Shown here piece after piece: positions 31,839 to 39,216 of a stretch of 64,000 bases of DNA; the first letter of the stretch is position 1; each line of letters starts with the position of its first letter. A model generated the notes under the pieces. It was not told the DNA's origin and did not search any database. It saw nothing but the letters and a program-made list of their open reading frames with translations. Source of the DNA: Paraburkholderia kururiensis JCM 10599 = LMG 19447 (GTDB lineage Bacteria; Pseudomonadota; Gammaproteobacteria; Burkholderiales; Burkholderiaceae); NCBI RefSeq assembly GCF_003986935.1, contig NZ_RJZE01000003.1, forward strand, positions 289,501-353,500. The letters run 5' to 3'. The position numbers were made by a program, and so were the translations under genes.

Positions 31839-33275
31839 TCAAACCGTTGCCGGCTGATCGAGTTCGGCAACGAGTGCATTGACCCACTCGTCGGGAATGA
31901 TCGGCTGGTGGTACGTGCACTCGTGCGAAGTCACGGTGGAGCCATGCAGGCGACCATCAGGAATCAGCACCTTGTCGCCGATGTGCATTTCAAGCTGCAT
32001 GCCGACGTTGCCCCAGAACAGCATGTCGCCTTCTTCGATCGTCACGAGCCGATGATCGTTGTGCACGTGGGTGGTCGAACACATCTCCATCGGCTCGATG
32101 AACGTTTCGCGATCGATGTCGGGATACTCGGCATCGATGCGCGCGCTGATGCGATGCGCGAACGCAACGTAATGGCGAATCGAGGAGAGCCAGCGCAACT
32201 GCTCGCCGAGATCCCAGCGCGCGCGCTCGGCCAGCCGCTCGGCCGCGACGATGCCTTGCACGCACTGGCCGTGCGCCTGCTCGCCCATCTCCACGGCTAG
32301 ACGCCGCAGCGCTTTCGCGCAGCGCTGAACAAGTTCGTTCTTGAGGGTCTTTGCCTCTGCCGGTGCCCTGCCTGCGGGCTGCAAATGGGCACAGGCGCGC
32401 TCCAGTGCGAGACCGAACGCGAGCCACTCGGCCTCGGCACCAAAGGCAGCGCCGACGAGCCCGAACGCACGGTCCGGTCGGCGCGCCAGCGCGTAGAGCA
32501 GATTGCATTTCGCGGTGCTCGTCGGCAGATAGAACTGCCAGTAGGCGTGCTGACGGCCCGTTACGCCCATTGCAGCCGCTACGCGTTCCAGCAATGCGTC
32601 GTCGGGCGTTGCGGCATGCAAGGTCGGACGCTCGGCTGGCGCAAGCAGATCGAAGAAGCCGCTCGCCTGCGCACGTGCCAGCGCGCGGCGCTTCGATACC
32701 GCGAGCGCCCAGCGTTGAACCATGATGAAACGCAGCCCTTCTTCGAGATAGTCGTTGGCGACGAGGCGCGCGAACGTGTCGCTCCAGAAGGCAAGTTCGG
32801 CGTCGACGATGGCTGCGAGCCGTGCGCTTGCCCTCTCCACCGACTCACCCGCGTCGACGTCTTTGCTCAAGTACTCGAATGCGTAGGCCTCCAGAAAAGG
32901 GACGATCTGTGCGCCGAGTACGCGCGTGTTCTCATCGTGGAATTCGGTGAAACGCCGCCATGAGTCGGGACCGCTGCCTGCCGGAGCGCGGGCAATGTCG
33001 AGCTCGTAGATCGACATCAACGTGCGGCCGGAGGCCAGTGCCGCCAGACGGCTCACGTTGTGCGGCCGCACGGGCTTCATGAACTTGAGGAACGCAAAGT
33101 CCTCGGGACGCAGCGGCCGACGATGAAAGTCGTCGTCCAGCACGAGTTCATCCACGGTTGCGCTGCGAAAGGGCGCAGCCGCCGCGAATGCCTTGATGAG
33201 CGAGACGTAGTGCTCGCTCTTGCCCTCGAACGGCGAAAAGTCGAAGAGCGGAAGCGAATTGGAATGCGTGGTCAT
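31839..33275 (-). CDS. grbE: SznF/GrbE-like cupin-containing enzyme for diazeniumdiolate formation
   Basis: A 478-aa protein with a long helical N-terminal and central part and a C-terminal cupin. The cupin has His403, His405 (THVHND) and His444 (RLHGS), the same relative spacing as the iron-binding His407/His409/His448 of the N-nitrosating enzyme SznF, and the total length is also close to SznF (471 aa). I cannot find the second-site pattern of SznF (His-x3-Asp-x2-His) in the central helices, so the diiron hydroxylase half may be different or inactive and the neighbouring heme-type protein may replace it. Gramibactin clusters pair such a gene with grbD for making graminine from arginine. It is separated by 155 bp from grbD and 100 bp from the hydroxylase gene. 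SznF relatedness is inferred from architecture and His spacing. Confidence 0.72.
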   Translation of the reverse strand: MTTHSNSLPLFDFSPFEGKSEHYVSLIKAFAAAAPFRSATVDELVLDDDFHRRPLRPEDFAFLKFMKPVRPHNVSRLAALASGRTLMSIYELDIARAPAGSGPDSWRRFTEFHDENTRVLGAQIVPFLEAYAFEYLSKDVDAGESVERASARLAAIVDAELAFWSDTFARLVANDYLEEGLRFIMVQRWALAVSKRRALARAQASGFFDLLAPAERPTLHAATPDDALLERVAAAMGVTGRQHAYWQFYLPTSTAKCNLLYALARRPDRAFGLVGAAFGAEAEWLAFGLALERACAHLQPAGRAPAEAKTLKNELVQRCAKALRRLAVEMGEQAHGQCVQGIVAAERLAERARWDLGEQLRWLSSIRHYVAFAHRISARIDAEYPDIDRETFIEPMEMCSTTHVHNDHRLVTIEEGDMLFWGNVGMQLEMHIGDKVLIPDGRLHGSTVTSHECTYHQPIIPDEWVNALVAELDQPATV

Positions 33276-33375
33276 CGGGTCATTCTCCAGTTCTCCAGGT
33301 TGCCATCCTCGATTTCGAGCGATACGAGCAGCGCGATTGCGTTCGCGTCTGCGTTTGCATTTGCCGTCCCTGCCC

Positions 33376-34362
33376 TTATGGCGTGGCTGCGCCCGACTCG
33401 CCCGTCATGGCAACGAGCACACGGCGCCTGCCCTCGTATGGCGCGCGGCCATGCGATATCAGCACGTTATCGAGCACCATGAGATCGCCGTCATGCCAGT
33501 CGAACGAGAGCATCGTTTCGCGATAGACGGCGCGAATCTCGTCGAGCATGGCGGCTTCGATGGGCGTGCCGTCGCCGAAACAGGTGTTGCGCGGCAAACG
33601 GTCTTCGTCGACAACGTCCAGCAGCGCTTCGCGCAGCGCCTGCGGCAGATTCGTGAAATGAAAGAGATGCGCCTGGTTGAACCAGACGCGCTCGCCGGTA
33701 ACGGGGTGACACAGCTCCGACGGACAGACCTCGCGCGTACGCAGCGCCTCGCCATCGTCAAGCCATTCGTATTCGATGCCACGCTCGCGGCAATAACGAT
33801 CCACGCCTGATCGTTCAGTGGTGCCAAACACCTGCTGCCATGGCACGTCCAGACCATTGCCATAGTTGCGCACGTACATGACGCCGCGCTCGGCGAAACG
33901 CCGGCGCAGCGACGGCGACAGCCGCTCGTACACGCGCCGGCTGTCGGCCACGGGCGTGGCGCCGCCCCGTGCCGACGCCACGTCGCAGTAGAACCAGATG
34001 CGCGCGGGCCAATGGCGCGTATAGGACTGCTCGTTGTGCTGATCGATCCACTGGTCGGCGGGATATTCCGTGGAGGAGTAGACGCCATTTTCGATGCGGC
34101 TTCGCGGCGTGGAACCGAATTCGTAGTCGAGCGCGCGACCGAAATGCGAGACGAAGCGGTCGAAGCCGCCGACTCCCGCAGGATGAAAGCCGCGCAACAA
34201 CACCCCGCCGTGACTCGACAACGCCGCCTCGATACGCGCGCGCAAGACCGCCAGACTCTCATCGAGCGGACGGCCGTCTTGGGCCTCGATCACCGCGAGA
34301 CGCGTGCCGTTGCTTTCGAACACCTGCTCCCTGAGCGCAACCGTATGGGTCAATAGCGTCAT
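33376..34362 (-). CDS. SyrP/TauD-type Fe(II)/2-oxoglutarate hydroxylase (aspartyl beta-hydroxylase)
   Basis: A 328-aa dioxygenase of the TauD/SyrP family. The iron triad is visible as His109-Asn-Glu111 (QHNEQSY) and a distal His near residue 304 (LISHGRAPY), followed by the 2-oxoglutarate-binding Arg residues. SyrP-like enzymes hydroxylate Asp at the beta carbon while it is bound to an NRPS carrier domain. Here A1 of the core NRPS has a clear Asp code, so the predicted product is beta-hydroxyaspartyl-T1, giving one bidentate iron ligand. The start chosen overlaps the thioesterase stop by 4 bp (ATGA); an extension upstream is open but has no family similarity. Confidence 0.9.
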   Translation of the reverse strand: MTLLTHTVALREQVFESNGTRLAVIEAQDGRPLDESLAVLRARIEAALSSHGGVLLRGFHPAGVGGFDRFVSHFGRALDYEFGSTPRSRIENGVYSSTEYPADQWIDQHNEQSYTRHWPARIWFYCDVASARGGATPVADSRRVYERLSPSLRRRFAERGVMYVRNYGNGLDVPWQQVFGTTERSGVDRYCRERGIEYEWLDDGEALRTREVCPSELCHPVTGERVWFNQAHLFHFTNLPQALREALLDVVDEDRLPRNTCFGDGTPIEAAMLDEIRAVYRETMLSFDWHDGDLMVLDNVLISHGRAPYEGRRRVLVAMTGESGAATP

Positions 34363-35150
34363 GAAGGCTCTCTCGCGAAAGATGGCGCAGCGTCCGCGCA
34401 CTTCGCTTCGCCCGGTGCCGGCGCGGCCTCGAGTGCGGCGGCTATGGCGGCAAGTACCGCGTCTGCGTCTTCGGTGATGAAGAAATGCCCGCCGGGGAAG
34501 CGATGAATCGCGCAACGGTCCCTCGTTTCGTGGGACCACGCTTCGACGTCTGCCACATCGTGCGTTGCCGGGTCATCACGTCCGATGAAGACGTCGATCG
34601 CGCAGTCGAGCGGCTGACTGCCCGAGGCCACTCGCATGGCGAGATGAGCGGGATGTACCCCGCACAAATGGAAATCGGCACGCAGGGCGGGCAGCATGAA
34701 ATCGATGAACTCGCGGTCGTCGAGTAGCGCCGCGGGCGTCCCGCCACGCACGCGCAGGCGCTCGACAAGAACCTCGGATCGAGCCGCGAGCCAGTGCGTT
34801 TCGATGCCCCGACGCGCGGGCGAAACGGTTCCCGACGCACCGAACCAGACGGGGCCGGGAAGCCCGCGCTGCCGCAGCGCGTGGGTCAGTTCGAGGCCCA
34901 CGAGGGCGCCCATGCTGTGGCCGAAAATCGCGAACGGGGTCTGCGTATCGAGGGTGCCCGCGACCTCGTCAGCCACCGAGCTAACGAGAGACGGCCAGTC
35001 GGCCAGAAGCGGGCGGTCGCGCTTCACGCCATGGCCGGGCAGATCGATCGCCATGACGTCGATGAACGAAGGCAACTGACGCGGCCATGTCCGATAGAGC
35101 GCCGCGTTGCCGCCTGCATGCGCAAGGCAAACGAGCGTGATGGGCGGCAT
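34359..35150 (-). CDS. Type II (editing) thioesterase
   Basis: A 263-aa alpha/beta hydrolase of the GrsT/RifR type: LVCLAHAGGNAALY near the N-terminus, nucleophile Ser in FGHSMG (about residue 89), and catalytic His near the C-terminal FPGGHFFI. It removes wrongly loaded acyl groups from carrier domains. The start at 35150 (MPPITLV) has AAGAGG 8 nt upstream; an ATG at 35180 just after the mbtH stop is possible. It sits between mbtH and the hydroxylase, in one operon with both. Confidence 0.92.
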   Translation of the reverse strand: MPPITLVCLAHAGGNAALYRTWPRQLPSFIDVMAIDLPGHGVKRDRPLLADWPSLVSSVADEVAGTLDTQTPFAIFGHSMGALVGLELTHALRQRGLPGPVWFGASGTVSPARRGIETHWLAARSEVLVERLRVRGGTPAALLDDREFIDFMLPALRADFHLCGVHPAHLAMRVASGSQPLDCAIDVFIGRDDPATHDVADVEAWSHETRDRCAIHRFPGGHFFITEDADAVLAAIAAALEAAPAPGEAKCADAAPSFAREPS

Positions 35151-35183
35151 AACCCCAACCTCTTGCGTCGCGGCGCGCATCGC

Positions 35184-35438
35184 TCAGACAGCCGCCGTTC
35201 CGGCGCCGCGCGACGCCTCTCCTGCTTGCGCATCGGCTTGCGCCATCGCCTTGCGCAGGCTCAACGGACGCATGTCGGTCCACACCTCGTCCACCCACCG
35301 GAGGCATTCGTCCTTCAATCCCGACTTGCCCGCGGCACGCCAACCGGCGGGAATCGCCTTGTATTCCGGCCAGATCGAGTACTGCTCTTCGTGGTTCACC
35401 ACCACGACAAACTGCGTGTTTTCGTCGCCCCAGCTCAT
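35184..35438 (-). CDS. MbtH-like NRPS accessory protein
   Basis: An 84-aa protein of the MbtH family, with [13 protein letters not shown], the invariant Trp/Pro residues and the [17 protein letters not shown] end. MbtH proteins bind A domains and are needed for their folding or activity. It is the first gene of the siderophore operon, 34 bp downstream of the Fur box. The frame is open a further 18 codons upstream through the Fur box, but family similarity begins at [10 protein letters not shown], which has a GGAGGATGG ribosome-binding site. Confidence 0.95.
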   Translation of the reverse strand: MSWGDENTQFVVVVNHEEQYSIWPEYKAIPAGWRAAGKSGLKDECLRWVDEVWTDMRPLSLRKAMAQADAQAGEASRGAGTAAV

Positions 35439-35471
35439 GATTTTTCCATCCTCCGCACGTTTCAAATGAAT

Positions 35472-35490
35472 GCGAATGCAAGTCATTATC
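35472..35490 (-). promoter_or_regulatory. Fur box of the siderophore operon
   Basis: This 19-bp site matches the classical Fur consensus at 14 of 19 positions by hand, with 8 of 9 in the half GTCATTATC. It lies immediately downstream of the promoter elements at 35500-35528 and upstream of mbtH, so Fur bound to iron would block transcription start. The whole locus is thus probably off when iron is plentiful. Confidence 0.75.
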
Positions 35491-35499
35491 ATTTACGTG

Positions 35500-35528
35500 A
35501 TGATGGATAGAGCAAGGCACGCTGTCAA
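35500..35528 (-). promoter_or_regulatory. Sigma70-type promoter before mbtH
   Basis: On the minus strand there is a perfect TTGACA (35523-35528), a 17-bp spacer and CATCAT (35500-35505, 4 of 6 to TATAAT). The Fur box starts 9 bp further on. The start site would fall at or inside the Fur box. An alternative is an ECF sigma factor promoter, as ornibactin genes use, but no such sigma gene lies in the window. Confidence 0.6.
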
Positions 35529-35553
35529 GTTACTTTTTGTGGAGCGCTGGCGC

Positions 35554-36855
35554 TTACGGGCGCGAGCCTGTACCCGCACTCCTCGTGAGGCGGCTTCGGC
35601 TCGGAAAGGTCATCGTGATGACGAGTCCGCCATCGGACGCGTTGGAGACCTGAAGCGTGCCGCCGTGATGGCGGACGAGGCGGCGCACGATCGCGAGCCC
35701 CAGACCGCTGTGCGCGGTGCCGCCGCGCGCGGGATCGAGCCGGACGAACGGGCGCAGCACGCGGTCGAGGTCAAGCTCGGGCACGCCGGGACCATGGTCG
35801 CGCACCACGAGTTCGTAATGGTCCTCGTGCGCTCGCGTCGAAATCTCGACGGGCGGCTCGCCATAGGTCAGCGCATTTTCGACGAGGTTCGAGAGGATGC
35901 GGTCGATATCGACCGTGGGCAGCATGAAGTCCGGCCCCGCGTGCAGATCGAGCGTGACGAGCGCATCCGCGTCGGGTTCGCCGCCGGGACTCAGTGCATC
36001 GGTGTAATCGCGGCGGCAGTGCGTGTCTACGCTGATCTGCGGCGAACCTTCGGGGCTCTCGCGGGCGAAGTCGAGAAACTGCGTGATGACGCGCGACATG
36101 GATTCGGTATCGCGCAGAAAGCCGTCGCGATCGGCGCGGTCGGTCAGCAGGTCCGCACGCACCTGCATGCGCGTGATCGGTGTGCGCAGGTCGTGCGCGA
36201 TGCTCGCGAGCATCACGGCGCGCTCGCGCTCGGCCTCGGCCAGTTCGCGCGTCATGTCGTTGAAGTCGTCGATCAACTCGCGCACCTCACGCGGTCCGCG
36301 CTTGCGCACGAGGCTCGCATGAACGCCCATGCGATGCTCGCGCGCCGCGGCGGCGAGGTCGCGTACCGTCCCGTTGAACCGCCACGCGAGCACCACCGCG
36401 ACCACGACAGCAAACGCCAACGTCAACGCCAGCGCGCCGGTGAAGCGGTAGAGCGGCACGTCTGCCTGCGGCAGCACGATGCCGCGCGTGCTGCCTGCCG
36501 GGAGCACGCGCAGCGTGCCGTCGTTGTCCATTGCCACGTGGGTGCCCGGCGGCAGCACGTGCCGCAGTTGCCGTTCGATGGGCCCGATCGTGTCGACGCG
36601 AAAGCGCTGCGCCTCGGCGGCCGGCAGTTTCTTCAGGTCCACGAACGAAATGCCGAGGATGTTCGCCACCGACCGCTCGCCGCTCTCCTGCCCGCCCATG
36701 CTCGCAGCCGCTTCTACGACGCGCGAAATATGGAAGGCGGCGAGGCTCGCGCGGCTTCGCTCGATCAGCAGCAGCGACGTGAGGTGAACCAGCACGAGCA
36801 GGCCCACCGTGGAGATGACGAGCCGACCGAACATCGAATCAAACGGATTCTTCAT
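35554..36855 (-). CDS. Sensor histidine kinase (EnvZ/OmpR-system type)
   Basis: A 433-aa inner-membrane kinase with a transmembrane helix (about 10-31), a periplasmic domain of about 100 residues, a second helix (about 138-158), HAMP (160-215), phospho-acceptor His221 in SIAHDLRTPITRM, and an ATPase domain with NLVENALTYG (N box), DHGPGVP (G1) and GLGLAIVRRL (G2). It overlaps the response-regulator gene by 17 bp. The ligand is unknown. It might act on the divergent efflux operon, or be unrelated to both neighbours. Confidence 0.93.
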   Translation of the reverse strand: MKNPFDSMFGRLVISTVGLLVLVHLTSLLLIERSRASLAAFHISRVVEAAASMGGQESGERSVANILGISFVDLKKLPAAEAQRFRVDTIGPIERQLRHVLPPGTHVAMDNDGTLRVLPAGSTRGIVLPQADVPLYRFTGALALTLAFAVVVAVVLAWRFNGTVRDLAAAAREHRMGVHASLVRKRGPREVRELIDDFNDMTRELAEAERERAVMLASIAHDLRTPITRMQVRADLLTDRADRDGFLRDTESMSRVITQFLDFARESPEGSPQISVDTHCRRDYTDALSPGGEPDADALVTLDLHAGPDFMLPTVDIDRILSNLVENALTYGEPPVEISTRAHEDHYELVVRDHGPGVPELDLDRVLRPFVRLDPARGGTAHSGLGLAIVRRLVRHHGGTLQVSNASDGGLVITMTFPSRSRLTRSAGTGSRP

Positions 36856-37588
36856 CGGCCGGGCTGTCGGGAATGAACATGTAGCCCACGCCGCGCATGG
36901 TCTGAAGCCGGCGCGGATTGGACGGATCGTCTTCGATCAGGCGGCGCAGGCGCCACACCGGCACGTCGATGCCGCGTTCCGTTACTTCGGCGTCCGGACC
37001 GTAGAGCAGTTCGATGAGCCGCGTGCGCGAGAGTGTTTCCATGGGATGCGAGGCGAGCACTTCGAGCAGCGCGTACTCGCCGCCGGTGAGCTTCACGGGC
37101 GTGCCTTCGCACAGCAGCGTGCGCGACGAGAAATCCAGTTCGAAACGGCCGAACCTGCACGGCACGCGCTTCTCCTGCGCCGCCGTGGTTTGCGGCCGGC
37201 CCTGGCGGCGCAGCACCGCATGAATGCGCGCGAGCAGTTCCTGCGGCATGAACGGCTTGGCGAGATAGTCGTCCGCGCCGAGTTCAAGACCCAGCACGCG
37301 GTCCACGCCTTCCGCGCGCGCGGTCAGCATGATGACCGGAATCGTGTCGCCGCTGACGCGCAACTGTTTGAGCGCGGTGAGGCCATCCACGCCCGGCATC
37401 ATGAGGTCCAGCACGATGATGGACGGACGCTCGCGCTCGAGCCGCCGCGCCAGATTCGTGGCGTCGTGCAAGACAGAGAAAGCGATGCCGCGCTGCTGGA
37501 AGAACTTGCGCAGCAGGTCGCGCAGCTCGGCGTCGTCGTCGACGAGCAGGACTTGCAGCGCGGAGTCAGAGAGGGCTGGAGCGTGCAC
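36839..37588 (-). CDS. OmpR-family response regulator
   Basis: Receiver domain (VLLVDDD acidic pocket, phospho-acceptor Asp in IVLDLMMPG, Thr in MLTARAE, Lys in AKPF) followed by a winged-helix OmpR/PhoB DNA-binding domain ending GVGYMFIPD. No ATG stands before the receiver. GTG at 37588 (VHAPALSD) is my choice, giving 249 aa; another GTG at 37726 would add a non-conserved 46 residues. It is co-transcribed with the kinase and divergent from the RND operon 333 bp away, a common layout for a regulator of efflux. Confidence 0.9.
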   Translation of the reverse strand: MHAPALSDSALQVLLVDDDAELRDLLRKFFQQRGIAFSVLHDATNLARRLERERPSIIVLDLMMPGVDGLTALKQLRVSGDTIPVIMLTARAEGVDRVLGLELGADDYLAKPFMPQELLARIHAVLRRQGRPQTTAAQEKRVPCRFGRFELDFSSRTLLCEGTPVKLTGGEYALLEVLASHPMETLSRTRLIELLYGPDAEVTERGIDVPVWRLRRLIEDDPSNPRRLQTMRGVGYMFIPDSPADEESV

Positions 37589-37920
37589 TTCGGTCGTTCG
37601 GGGCGAGGTGGGGACGGGGTAATCGTAGCCCGGAGAAGGCCCGATTGGCTTTCGGAATATTACTGAGATTTGCGCCCGCGCGAGGTAAATGCCGCGCGGC
37701 CCGGTGTTTCGCACGCCGAAAGCCACCCCCTCGTCAATTTCATCTGTCTTGGCGCGTCACTGAACAGTAAGTTTCCGTAAGCACGAAAAAATGCGCCATC
37801 GGTAGCGTTACGCCTTGCCCAGCACCGGTCCCGCTGGGGTGCCGCTGAAGTGCCACTGAAGCGTCCGGTGCCGTCCCGTTCTCGCATCGCGAGCCATCGC
37901 GATGTCCAAACAGGTCAAAG

Positions 37921-39204
37921 ATGAAGACGCCAATCCTCCCGAACCACGCGCACCACCGCATGACGTGCAAGCCGCGGCGGCTATTTGCCGCGCTCTCGAT
38001 GCTCGCGATACTCGGCACCGCCGGCTGTAGCAAGCAGGCTGGCGGGCCGCCCGCCGGCTTCGCCGCCCAAACCGCCCAGGTGGGCGTGCTCACGCTCGCG
38101 CCGCAGCACATCGTCGAAACCACCGAACTCTCCGGCCGCCTTTCCTCGCAGAAGGTCTCCGACGTGCGCCCGCAGGTGAGCGGCATCATCCTCAAGCGCC
38201 TGTTCGTGGAAGGCGGCGACGTGAAGGCGGGCCAGGTGCTGTACCAGATCGATCCGGCCACGTACCAGGCCGCCTACGACCAGGCACGCGGCACGCTCGA
38301 AAACGCGCGCGCCACGTTGGCCGATGCGAAGACGAAAGCGGACCGCTACACGGAACTCGTGAAGATCAACGCCGTGAGCAAGCAGGACTACGACGACGCC
38401 GTCGCCGCCGTCCACCAGGACGCCGCCACCGTGACAGCCGACGAGGCAGCGCTCGAATCCGCGCGTGTGAACCTCGAATACACGCGCGTGCGGGCGCCTA
38501 TTTCAGGGCGCATCGGCGCATCGACCGTGACGGAAGGCGCGCTCGTCACCTCCGACCAGACTACGGCGCTCGCTACCATCCAGGCGTTCGACCAGATGTA
38601 CCTCGACGTCACGCGCCCCAGCACCGAATGGCTGAAGCTGCGCAGGGCGTTCGCCTCCGGTCGACTGAAGAAGACGGGCACCGACAGCGCCGCCGTCACG
38701 CTCGTGATGGAAGACGGCACCGAATACGCGCACCCCGGCGCGCTGCAGTTCTCCGGCGTCACGGTGGATGCCACCACCGGTTCCGTCACGCTGCGCAGCA
38801 CGTTCCCGAACCCCGAGCGCGAATTGCTGCCCGGCATGTTCGTGCGCGCCCGTCTGGAAGAGGGCGAGAACGACAACGCGATACTCGTGCCGCAGATGGC
38901 CGTGACACGCGCGTCGGACGGCAAGGCGAGCGTCTACGTGGTGGACGCGGCCGGCAAGGCGCAGCAGGTGCAGGTGGTGGCCGACAACGCGTTCGGCGAC
39001 CAGTGGATCGTGACGTCGGGCCTGCACGCAGGCGACCGCGTGATCGTGAGCGGTCTGCAAAGCGTGCATGCGGGCGCGCCGGTCAAGGTAGCCGCCGATA
39101 CGTCGCAGACGCAGGAGAAAGCGGCATCCGCCGCACCCGCCGCATCCGATGCGGCCGACGCATCCGCTGCCGACACGGCCTCGGCCGTGTCGGCACAACG
39201 CTAG
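37921..39204 (+). CDS. RND efflux periplasmic adaptor (MFP, AcrA/MexA type)
   Basis: A 427-aa adaptor with a lipoprotein signal (ILGTAGC, Cys at about residue 38), the beta-barrel/lipoyl halves (VRPQVSGIILKRLFVEGGDVKAGQVLYQID and VRAPISGRIGAS in pieces) and a coiled-coil hairpin between them. The C-terminal tail is Ala-rich (AASAAPAASDAADASAADTA). The downstream pump gene starts 12 bp later. It links the inner-membrane pump to the outer-membrane channel. Confidence 0.94.
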   Translation: MKTPILPNHAHHRMTCKPRRLFAALSMLAILGTAGCSKQAGGPPAGFAAQTAQVGVLTLAPQHIVETTELSGRLSSQKVSDVRPQVSGIILKRLFVEGGDVKAGQVLYQIDPATYQAAYDQARGTLENARATLADAKTKADRYTELVKINAVSKQDYDDAVAAVHQDAATVTADEAALESARVNLEYTRVRAPISGRIGASTVTEGALVTSDQTTALATIQAFDQMYLDVTRPSTEWLKLRRAFASGRLKKTGTDSAAVTLVMEDGTEYAHPGALQFSGVTVDATTGSVTLRSTFPNPERELLPGMFVRARLEEGENDNAILVPQMAVTRASDGKASVYVVDAAGKAQQVQVVADNAFGDQWIVTSGLHAGDRVIVSGLQSVHAGAPVKVAADTSQTQEKAASAAPAASDAADASAADTASAVSAQR

Positions 39205-39216
39205 GCGGAGAACGGC

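Noticed and set aside
35184..35492. Longer form of the MbtH protein beginning at 35492
   Set aside because: The extra 18 codons pass through the Fur box, and family similarity and a strong ribosome-binding site point to 35438.
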